Positions 1 through 5,847 of a stretch of 11,221 bases of DNA are shown piece by piece (the stretch's first letter is position 1; every line of letters starts with the position of its first letter). The position numbers and the translations under genes are program-made. Location: NCBI GenBank assembly GCA_002869095.1, contig PKTO01000267.1:1-11221 (forward strand), in the 5' to 3' direction. Under the pieces are notes generated by a model, which did no database searches, had not been told where the DNA came from, and saw only the letters and a program-made list of their open reading frames with translations. This DNA is from Clostridiales bacterium (GTDB lineage Bacteria; Bacillota; Clostridia; Peptostreptococcales; BM714).

Positions 1-1
1 C

Positions 2-1399
2 GGAATAATCATGGGCGCAAATATAGGTACAACCGTGACGGCTCAGATTGTTTCCATTGATTTGTCCTACATTTCGCCGCTTGCCATTGGAATAGGCGTG
101 ATAATATGGATTTTCTCAAAGAATAGAAAAATAAAAAACATTGCAGAGATACTTATCGGATTCGGAATACTTTTCATAGGTATGGATTTCATGAAGGATG
201 CAGTAAAGCCGCTAAGGGAATTTGAGGGATTCAGGAACATGCTTTTGAGCTTTGGGGACAAGAATCTAATGAGCATCGTTTTGGCTATATTCACCGGATT
301 TGCAATAACGGCAATCGTGCAAAGCTCGAGTGCCACCACGGGTATTCTTATAGCCTTGGCAAGCGAAGGGCTTTTGCCCATTGAGTCGGCTTTCCCGATT
401 TTGCTTGGCACAAACATCGGCACATGCGTAACAGCAATGCTTTCGAGTGTCGGAGCCAATAAAACAGCCAAAAGAGCGGCTCTCGTGCATTTGATGTTCA
501 ATGTTATTGGAACTGCTGTTTTCATATTTTTCTTCACCGGGCCCACAATAGCTGCGGTAGTGAAAATTTCACCAGGAAACTCAGCGAGGCAATTGGCAAA
601 TGCGCATACATTTTTCAATATAACAAACACGATTCTTCTGTTGCCGTTTTCGGCTTTGCTGGTCAACATAGCGCAGAAAATCATTCCATATCACGAGGAT
701 GAAGAAAAAGAGATTGAAGGAATAAAATATCTCGACGACCGTATTCTTGAAACCCCGTCAATTGCTCTGATTCAGGTCATCAAGGAAGTGCTTCACATGA
801 GCAACCTCACCAGGTACTCTTATGAAAATGCCATTGATTCACTTATAAATCAAAATGTAAAAAGCATCAATAATACTTTCAGGATAGAGAAGAAAATAAA
901 CGAGATGGAAAGGCGCATATCGTCATATCTTGTAAAATTGTCAAACCGTGAAGTTTCCAACATACAACGTGAAATAATCACAGGACTTTTCAACACGATA
1001 AATGATATAGAAAGAATCGGAGACCATGCGGAAAACATTGCCGAGCTGGCGGAAGTCTGCATCGAGAGCCGATTGATTTTTTCCGATAAGGCAAAAGAAG
1101 AACTGCAATTCATGTCTGACAGGGTAATGAAATCATACATGCAGTCCATGACAGCCATGAAGACGGGTGAAATGGATTTGGCGGAAAGAGTAATCCAAAG
1201 AGAGGACGAGATTGACCGTATGGAAAAAGATCTGAGGAGAAGCCACATAGACAGGTTGAATCAAGGCATGTGCGTTACAAGCGCAGGCGTGATATTCCTT
1301 GACGCCATAAGCAATCTTGAAAGAATGGGCGACCATGCATCGAATATTGCCTGGTCGGTCATAGATGCAGGCAGACTTCATTACTTTAAAAGGGCTTAG
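2..1399 (+). CDS. Na/Pi cotransporter family protein with C-terminal PhoU-like domain (5' end missing)
   Basis: Likely sodium-dependent phosphate (or other anion) carrier of the NptA/PhoU-fusion family, in the cytoplasmic membrane. The reading frame is already open at base 2, and the first visible residues (GIIMGANIGTTVTA) sit inside the first inverted repeat, so the ATG at 11 is internal and the true start lies upstream. The second repeat carries the family's QSSS motif (about bases 318-330) and a second GTNIGTCVTA motif (about 410-440). Hydrophobic segments fill roughly bases 50-690. The remaining part is soluble, helical and PhoU-like, with two ERxGDHAxN-type motifs at about 1006-1035 and 1315-1344, which in PhoU proteins bind metal. 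In standalone PhoU systems this domain restrains phosphate uptake; here I infer a regulatory role for the transporter. trmL follows after 19 nt and is probably co-transcribed. Substrate is inferred from the family and could differ. Confidence 0.9.
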   Translation, partial: GIIMGANIGTTVTAQIVSIDLSYISPLAIGIGVIIWIFSKNRKIKNIAEILIGFGILFIGMDFMKDAVKPLREFEGFRNMLLSFGDKNLMSIVLAIFTGFAITAIVQSSSATTGILIALASEGLLPIESAFPILLGTNIGTCVTAMLSSVGANKTAKRAALVHLMFNVIGTAVFIFFFTGPTIAAVVKISPGNSARQLANAHTFFNITNTILLLPFSALLVNIAQKIIPYHEDEEKEIEGIKYLDDRILETPSIALIQVIKEVLHMSNLTRYSYENAIDSLINQNVKSINNTFRIEKKINEMERRISSYLVKLSNREVSNIQREIITGLFNTINDIERIGDHAENIAELAEVCIESRLIFSDKAKEELQFMSDRVMKSYMQSMTAMKTGEMDLAERVIQREDEIDRMEKDLRRSHIDRLNQGMCVTSAGVIFLDAISNLERMGDHASNIAWSVIDAGRLHYFKRA

Positions 1400-1418
1400 G
1401 GAAAAGAAGGGATCATAA

Positions 1419-1883
1419 ATGAACATTGTTTTATTCCAGCCGGACATACCACAAAATACGGGCAATATTGCAAGAACATGCGCCGTTACAGGCAACAAGC
1501 TGCACATAATAAAGCCTTGCGGCTTCAATTTGGATGACAAGACGGTAAAAAGAGCGGGTTTGGACTATTGGCCTCTTTTATCAAAAGAAATCCACGAGTC
1601 GCTTGACGACTTTCTTGACAAGTATGGAGACAGGAACATTTGTCTTATAACGACTAAAGGCGATAAAAATTATGACCAAATACCGTTTGAACAGGATGCT
1701 TTTATTATGTTCGGACGGGAAACTTCAGGCTTGCCGGAAAAGATTCATGAAATTTATTCAAGCAATCGCTACAGAATTCCCATGAAAGCGGTTAAGGGCG
1801 CCAGGTCCTTGAATCTTTCGAATTCAGTGGCTGTCGTACTGTACGAGGGAATGAGAAAAAACGGATTTAAGGGTTTTGAGTAG
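1419..1883 (+). CDS. trmL: tRNA (cytidine/uridine(34)-2'-O)-methyltransferase TrmL
   Basis: SPOUT-class, SAM-dependent enzyme that 2'-O-methylates the wobble nucleotide of certain leucine tRNAs. The 154-residue length matches the short TrmL/YibK group, which lacks the extra N-terminal RNA-binding domain of TrmH or RlmB. Visible motifs are PQNTGNIART near residues 11-20 (substrate-binding and catalytic Arg region), FGRETSGLP at 98-106 and the SAM-binding knot: IPM at 120-122 and RSLNLSNSVAVVLYE at 129-143. The start ATG is preceded by a GAAGGGA ribosome binding site. It follows the transporter gene by 19 nt and has no obvious terminator of its own; only a weak AT-rich inverted repeat lies after the stop, before the promoter at 1932. 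A housekeeping RNA-modification gene, unrelated to glycine reduction. Confidence 0.93.
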   Translation: MNIVLFQPDIPQNTGNIARTCAVTGNKLHIIKPCGFNLDDKTVKRAGLDYWPLLSKEIHESLDDFLDKYGDRNICLITTKGDKNYDQIPFEQDAFIMFGRETSGLPEKIHEIYSSNRYRIPMKAVKGARSLNLSNSVAVVLYEGMRKNGFKGFE

Positions 1884-1931
1884 AATGTTTTATTTATCCT
1901 TCACAAAATATCATTTTAAACGAAAATATTG

Positions 1932-1960
1932 TTGAATTTTTAACAGACTTTGTATATAAT
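1932..1960 (+). promoter_or_regulatory. Sigma-A type promoter of the grd operon
   Basis: A -35 box TTGAAT (1932-1937) and a perfect -10 box TATAAT (1955-1960) are separated by exactly 17 nt, the optimum for the housekeeping sigma factor. It lies in the gap between trmL and grdX, and the predicted start near 1967 gives a leader of about 330 nt containing the glycine riboswitch. This is a sequence match only; no alternative sigma signature was seen. Confidence 0.75.
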
Positions 1961-2027
1961 AGTCATAGATAGAATAAATAGTTTGAAGCGGGACATAAAA
2001 TATTACTATCACAATTTAATAAATCGA

Positions 2028-2219
2028 TTTGGATGAACTTTGCGGGAGAGAGTTCGAAAGGACCGCCGAAGGAAAAAGTTTCAACGTTGCCGTTTGAAAC
2101 AAAATTCTCAGGCAAAAGAACCGTACGGGGACAAGTCTCTGAAAAGCTTGAATTTTGAGCACCGAAGGGGCAATTTTTATGGAGACATAAAGAGAAACTC
2201 TCATGTCTTATGACAGAGA
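2028..2219 (+). promoter_or_regulatory. Tandem glycine riboswitch (two aptamers with leader-linker kink-turn)
   Basis: Aptamer 1 (about 2041-2125): P1 pairs 2041-2045 with 2121-2125. It shows the conserved GGGAGAG, GCCGAAGG and TTCTCAGGCAAAAGAAC blocks, and a variable stem pairing 2078-2084 with 2094-2100. Aptamer 2 (about 2136-2219): P1 pairs 2136-2141 with 2214-2219. It has the hallmark GCACCGAAGGGGCAA core at 2159-2173, a variable stem of T's against ATAAAGAG, and CTCTCA at 2198-2203. Leader UUUG (2028-2031) can pair with linker CAAG (2132-2135), leaving a 3-nt bulge and tandem G-A pairs (2035/2131, 2036/2130), which is the kink-turn that joins the two aptamers in this family. The element precedes a terminator and glycine-catabolic genes, so I infer that glycine increases read-through. 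The 3' core of aptamer 2 departs from consensus (see findings). Confidence 0.9.
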
Positions 2220-2220
2220 A

Positions 2221-2256
2221 GCAGTGGGCTATTAATAATTCCTATTGCTTTTTTTT
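2221..2256 (+). terminator. Intrinsic terminator of the riboswitch expression platform
   Basis: An 8-bp stem (GCAGTGGG at 2221-2228 with CCTATTGC at 2241-2248, two G-U pairs) has a 12-nt loop and is followed at once by eight T's (2249-2256). The base of the stem can extend by A-U and G-U pairs from 2216-2220 into the T tract, overlapping the 3' strand of aptamer-2 P1 (2214-2219). Formation of P1 would compete with that extension, which fits a glycine-ON attenuator. The core stem itself does not overlap P1, so the switching mechanism is inferred. Confidence 0.75.
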
Positions 2257-2293
2257 ATTGTCAAAATCCTGGAAGAAAAACCGGAGGGAATAC

Positions 2294-2671
2294 ATGATGA
2301 TACTGATTACCAACAATCAAAGGGTAGCGGAAACATTCGGAGACAATATTGATTTACATTTCATGCCTGAAAAAACTTATCAGGAAATACTTCTTTATGC
2401 GAGGGATAGAATCCACGAAGGATACAAACTTCTTTCGCATCCATTGTCGGGGAGCGTAAAGCCAAACGAAACCCCATTCAAATCAATCCTAATCAGTGAA
2501 AAACAGCAAACCTTGGATTATGACTCCCTTGTCATAATTGAAGACAGCCTTGCGACTGTAAGAAAATTCAATAATAACAAAATAACACCAAAGTGGACAG
2601 AGTCGATACTCGATGATTTTAGAGTCATAGACCTTTCGCTTATTAAGGGTGCTATAGAAGGAAATCAATAA
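2294..2671 (+). CDS. grdX: GrdX family protein, first gene of the glycine reductase operon
   Basis: A 125-residue soluble protein, recognised by its N-terminal ILITNN start, its size and its place directly upstream of trxB-trxA-grdE-grdA-grdB. GrdX is found with glycine, sarcosine and betaine reductase operons, but its biochemical role is not established to my knowledge. No signal peptide, membrane segment or metal-binding cysteine cluster is visible. The frame is open upstream to an ATG at 2210, but that lies inside the riboswitch and terminator and has no ribosome binding site. GGAGGG at 2283-2288 supports the ATG at 2294 (5-nt spacing) or the adjacent ATG at 2297 (8-nt spacing); the two differ by one Met. 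A small hairpin (2267-2285) could partly cover the ribosome binding site. The gene ends 23 nt before trxB. Confidence 0.85.
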   Translation: MMILITNNQRVAETFGDNIDLHFMPEKTYQEILLYARDRIHEGYKLLSHPLSGSVKPNETPFKSILISEKQQTLDYDSLVIIEDSLATVRKFNNNKITPKWTESILDDFRVIDLSLIKGAIEGNQ

Positions 2672-2694
2672 ACAGACCAGGAGGAGACGAGAAT

Positions 2695-3642
2695 ATGGAA
2701 AATTTATACGATGTAGTAATCATAGGGGCAGGACCGGCGGGCTTGGCTGCAGGGCTATATTCTGCAAGGGCAAAGATGAAGACTTTGATTCTTGAGAAGG
2801 ATAAAGCGGGAGGACAAATTGTAACGACAAACGAAGTTGCAAACTACCCGGGTTCCATCGATGATGCGACCGGACCCAGCCTTGTTGCCAGAATGGTTGA
2901 ACAGGCTGAAAGCTTTGGGGCTGAAAGAAAGAAAGATGAAATAGTGAAAGTTGAATTGCAGGATAAAATCAAAGTCGTAACGGGAGAAAAAGATGTTTAT
3001 AAGGCTAAAGTCGTCATAATCGCCACAGGTGCAAGCCCAAGATATCTGGGTGTTCCGGGCGAAAGGGAATTGACTGGAAAAGGAGTGTCGTACTGCGCCA
3101 CATGCGATGCGGACTTTTTCACGGATCTGGAAGTGTATGTTATAGGTGGAGGCGACACGGCGGTTGAAGAGGCGATGTACTTAACGAAATTTGCAAGAAA
3201 GGTCACAGTTGTACACAGAAGAGATGAACTGAGAGCAGCGAAGTCCATACGTGAAAAAGCATTTAACAACGAGAAGATGGCATTCATATGGGATAGTGTC
3301 GTTGAAGAAATAAAAGGCGACGGAATCGTAGAAAAACTGGTTTTAAAAAATAAAAAGACAGGTGAAATAACGGAAATAGATGCACCGGAAGAAGACGGTA
3401 CTTTTGGAATTTTCCCATTTGTGGGCTATATTCCCAAAAGTGAATTGTTCAAGGATTTTCTTGAAACCGACAAGGGCGGATATTTAATTACCGATCCCGA
3501 CATGAAGACGGCTGTTCCGGGAGTTTTCGCTGCCGGAGACATAAGGCACAAATCTTTGAGGCAAGTTGTGACAGCTGTTGCCGACGGAGCAATAGCCGCT
3601 GTTCAAGCGGAAAAATACATTGAAAACACATTTGAAAATTAA
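2695..3642 (+). CDS. trxB: Thioredoxin reductase (NAD(P)H, FAD-dependent), glycine-reductase-linked
   Basis: Flavoprotein that passes electrons from a reduced pyridine nucleotide through FAD and a redox-active disulfide to thioredoxin, here feeding glycine reductase. The 315 residues match the low-Mr bacterial enzyme. Order: FAD-binding GAGPAG at 11-16; ATGASPR at 110-116; redox disulfide Cys134-Ala-Thr-Cys137; NAD(P)-binding GGGDTA at 151-156; HRRDELRA at 174-181, whose Arg pair is the usual NADPH-2'-phosphate reader; and the C-terminal FAD motif AAGDIR at 279-284. NADPH preference is therefore inferred. AGGAGG at 2679-2684 supports the start. The stop codon nearly abuts the ribosome binding site of trxA, so the two genes are tightly coupled. 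Cytoplasmic; no membrane segment seen. Confidence 0.96.
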   Translation: MENLYDVVIIGAGPAGLAAGLYSARAKMKTLILEKDKAGGQIVTTNEVANYPGSIDDATGPSLVARMVEQAESFGAERKKDEIVKVELQDKIKVVTGEKDVYKAKVVIIATGASPRYLGVPGERELTGKGVSYCATCDADFFTDLEVYVIGGGDTAVEEAMYLTKFARKVTVVHRRDELRAAKSIREKAFNNEKMAFIWDSVVEEIKGDGIVEKLVLKNKKTGEITEIDAPEEDGTFGIFPFVGYIPKSELFKDFLETDKGGYLITDPDMKTAVPGVFAAGDIRHKSLRQVVTAVADGAIAAVQAEKYIENTFEN

Positions 3643-3657
3643 AGGAGGGATGAAAAA

Positions 3658-3975
3658 ATGGTTATTCTAGAAAAGGACAATTTTGAAGAGGAAGTTTTAA
3701 ATTCAAAGGGGCTTGTAATCGTAGATTTTTGGAGCGACGGATGCGAACCTTGCAAAGCTTTAATGCCTGAAGTGGAGGCCTTGGCGGAAAAATACGAAGG
3801 AAAGGTGAAGTTTTGCAAATTGAACATCACAAAAGCCAGAAGGCTTGCAATTTCTCAAAGGGTAATGGGACTGCCGACCATATTGCTCTACAAGGACGGT
3901 GCTAAAATCGAAGAAGTGACTAAGGATGAAGCTAAAGCGGCAAACATTGAAGCAATGATTGAGAAACACATCTAA
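3658..3975 (+). CDS. trxA: Thioredoxin with atypical Gly-Cys-Glu-Pro-Cys active site
   Basis: A small dithiol carrier (105 residues) expected to accept electrons from TrxB and re-reduce the selenenylsulfide left on GrdA after each glycine reduction cycle. The thioredoxin fold is clear: [12 protein letters not shown] at residues 22-33 holds the redox pair Cys29/Cys32, and the cis-proline loop is GLPT at 71-74 (Pro73). The active site differs from the classical WCGPC: the Trp before the first Cys is Gly, and the residue after it is Glu instead of Gly. The residues between the cysteines should influence redox potential and partner choice. A further Cys is at residue 53. The start has an AGGAGG site (3643-3648) beginning one base after the trxB stop. 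A 53-nt gap with a hairpin precedes grdE. Confidence 0.94.
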   Translation: MVILEKDNFEEEVLNSKGLVIVDFWSDGCEPCKALMPEVEALAEKYEGKVKFCKLNITKARRLAISQRVMGLPTILLYKDGAKIEEVTKDEAKAANIEAMIEKHI

Positions 3976-3978
3976 TTT

Positions 3979-4005
3979 TGCCTTAAGGCAATGCTTCGCA
4001 TTGCC
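3979..4005 (+). other. Intercistronic hairpin between trxA and grdE
   Basis: A perfect 8-bp stem with a 3-nt loop (GGCAATGC at 3987-3994, TTC, GCATTGCC at 3998-4005) overlaps a perfect 14-nt palindrome (3979-3992), so two mutually exclusive folds share the GGCAA segment. No T tract follows on the + strand, so it is not a normal intrinsic terminator. An mRNA processing or stability element separating the trx and grdEAB segments is the likeliest reading, but this is inference. Confidence 0.5.
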
Positions 4006-4028
4006 CAAAATAAAGGGGGGTGAATGTT

Positions 4029-5315
4029 TTGCGTTTGGAACTTGGAAAAATCAAGATTGCAGATGTTCAATTTTCAGAAGAAACTAAAGTTGAAAATGGA
4101 ACCCTGTATGTCAACAAGCAGGAAATCATCGACTTGGTAATGGAAGACGATCACATTGTAAAATGTGTAGTGGAGCTTGCAAGACCCGGCGAAAGTGTTC
4201 GCATTACACCTGTTAAGGATGTAATAGAACCGAGAGTCAAGGTTGAAGGTCCTGGAGGAATATTCCCCGGGATGATCAACAAGGTCACGACCGTTGGAGA
4301 GGGAAGAACCCACACATTGAATGGAGCCGCTGTTGTAACTTGCGGAAAAATCGTAGGATTCCAGGAAGGCATAATTGACATGTCCGGACCTGGCGCCGAA
4401 TTGACTCCGTTCTCGAAACTGAACAATGTATGCGTTGTTGTAGAGCCGAAAGAAGGAATAGAACAGCATACATACGAAAAAGCAGCAAGGATGGCCGGGC
4501 TGAAAGTTGCAACATACCTGGGCAAGGCCGCAATTGATGTCGAACCTGACGAAATAGTCGCTTACGAAACAAAGCCTTTGCTGGAGCAAGTTGCAGAGTA
4601 TCCGGATTTGCCTAAAGTGGGATACGTCTACATGCTGCAAACGCAAGGACTTCTTCATGACACATATGTGTACGGGGTGGATGCAAAGAAAATAATACCG
4701 ACTGTCCTTTATCCGACGGAAATAATGGATGGTGCGGTACTTAGTGGAAACTGCGTTTCTGCCTGCGACAAGAACACGTCGTATCATCACTTGAACAATC
4801 CGATAATAGAAGAGCTCTACAAAAAACATGGCAAGGAGATAAATTTCATCGGAGTCATAGCAACCAATGAGAACGTTTATCTCGCAGACAAGGAAAGATC
4901 CTCGAACTGGTCTGCCAAATTCGCAAAGTATCTCGGCTTGGATGCGGTTATCATTTCTCAGGAAGGATTTGGAAATCCGGATACCGACTTGATAATGAAC
5001 TGCAAAAAAATCGAGAACGAAGGCGTAAAAACAGTAATAGTTACGGACGAGTATGCAGGAAGAGACGGTGCGTCTCAATCATTGGCGGATGCTGATCCAA
5101 AAGCCGACGCTGTTGTTACAGGTGGAAATGCAAACGAGGTTATCGTTTTGCCTCCTATGGACAAGGTAATCGGAATGCTGGATTATGCAGACAAAATTGC
5201 CGGTGGGTTTGACGGAAGTTTAAGGCCCGATGGAAGCATAGAAGCTGAAATTCAAGTTATTACGGGAGCCACAAACGAATTGGGCTTCAACAAATACTCG
5301 GCAACAACATACTAA
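4029..5315 (+). CDS. grdE: Glycine reductase proprotein GrdE (protein B alpha/beta subunits)
   Basis: Precursor of the two smaller subunits of protein B, the substrate-specific component that binds glycine, proposed to do so as a Schiff base, and hands a carboxymethyl group to GrdA. The family proprotein is cleaved before an internal Cys and has been proposed to form a carbonyl (pyruvoyl-type) group there; the site is visible as LSGNCVSACD with Asn241-Cys242. I choose the TTG at 4029: it gives the family N-terminus MRLELG, a 428-residue product, and places AGGGGGG (4014-4020) about 8 nt upstream. The in-frame GTG at 4020 lies inside that ribosome binding site and the ATG at 4024 is out of frame. 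Other features are the Gly-rich VEGPGGIFPGM stretch (about 72-82) and the C-terminal GGNANEVIVLPP region. grdA follows after 28 nt. Identity is very secure; the cleavage is known from the family and not shown here. Confidence 0.94.
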   Translation: MRLELGKIKIADVQFSEETKVENGTLYVNKQEIIDLVMEDDHIVKCVVELARPGESVRITPVKDVIEPRVKVEGPGGIFPGMINKVTTVGEGRTHTLNGAAVVTCGKIVGFQEGIIDMSGPGAELTPFSKLNNVCVVVEPKEGIEQHTYEKAARMAGLKVATYLGKAAIDVEPDEIVAYETKPLLEQVAEYPDLPKVGYVYMLQTQGLLHDTYVYGVDAKKIIPTVLYPTEIMDGAVLSGNCVSACDKNTSYHHLNNPIIEELYKKHGKEINFIGVIATNENVYLADKERSSNWSAKFAKYLGLDAVIISQEGFGNPDTDLIMNCKKIENEGVKTVIVTDEYAGRDGASQSLADADPKADAVVTGGNANEVIVLPPMDKVIGMLDYADKIAGGFDGSLRPDGSIEAEIQVITGATNELGFNKYSATTY

Positions 5316-5343
5316 AAAATAAAGAATGAAAGGATGATGATTA

Positions 5344-5817
5344 ATGAGCGCTTTTGAAAACAAGAAAATCATAATCATCGGAGATAGAGACGGCGTACCG
5401 GGACCTGCAATCGAAGAATGCATAAAGACTGTTCCCGGAACCGAAGTTGTATTCTCCGCTACAGAATGCTTCGTCTGAACAGCCGCAGGAGCAATGGACC
5501 TGGAAAATCAAAACAGAGTTAAAGATCTCGCCGAAAAACACGGCGCCGAAAATGTTGTTGTGGTATTCGGCGCAGCGGAAGCTGAATCAGCAGGTTTGTC
5601 TGCTGAAACCGTTACAAACGGAGATCCAACCTTTGCAGGTCCTTTAGCAGGAGTCCAGTTGGGACTCGCAGTTTATCACGCAGTTGAGCCTGAGTTCAAG
5701 GAAGCTGTCGATTCGGACGTTTACGAAGAACAGGTAAGCATGATGGAGATGGTTTTGGATGTCGATGAAATAATCGAAGAAATGACGTCCATAAGGAATG
5801 ATTTTTCCAAGTACTGA
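5344..5817 (+). CDS. grdA: Glycine reductase selenoprotein A (GrdA), Sec45 encoded by UGA
   Basis: Small acidic selenoprotein common to glycine, sarcosine and betaine reductases. Its selenol takes the carboxymethyl group from protein B and passes it to protein C as a ketene-equivalent, leaving a selenenylsulfide that thioredoxin re-reduces. The frame runs from ATG 5344 through an in-frame TGA at 5476-5478 to TGA 5815-5817, giving 157 residues, the family length. The TGA lies in the strongly conserved context [18 protein letters not shown], with Cys42 and Sec45 forming the CxxU redox pair. A small hairpin downstream (5486-5502) may be the SECIS. A conventional call would see only the part after 5494. 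The ribosome binding site is a modest AAAGGA at 5329-5334. The terminal UGA is followed in frame by UAA. The gene lies between grdE and grdB, as in characterised operons. Confidence 0.96.
5486..5502 (+). promoter_or_regulatory. Candidate SECIS hairpin of grdA
   Basis: CAGG (5486-5489) pairs with CCTG (5499-5502) around a 9-nt loop, starting 7 nt after the in-frame UGA. Position fits a bacterial SECIS, which must lie just downstream of the UGA within the coding sequence. The stem is only 4 bp, so this is a weak structural call supported mainly by the certainty that UGA 5476 is decoded as Sec. Confidence 0.4.
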
Positions 5818-5847
5818 TAACAGAAAACGTGAAAGGGGGGAAACAAA

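Noticed and set aside
1895..1931. AT-rich inverted repeat after trmL as a terminator
   Set aside because: The pairing is short, interrupted and nearly all A-T, with no T tract following; it does not meet the criteria for an intrinsic terminator.
2210..2293. In-frame upstream extension of grdX from ATG 2210
   Set aside because: The extension lies in riboswitch and terminator sequence, has no ribosome binding site and encodes an unconserved-looking peptide. The GGAGGG-supported start at 2294 is preferred.
4074..5078. Long open frame on the minus strand (334 codons) opposite grdE
   Set aside because: It lies entirely antisense to a clearly homologous gene, its translation is rich in Cys, Tyr, Phe and Arg without any recognisable domain, and it has no ribosome binding site evidence. 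It reflects sense-strand codon bias.
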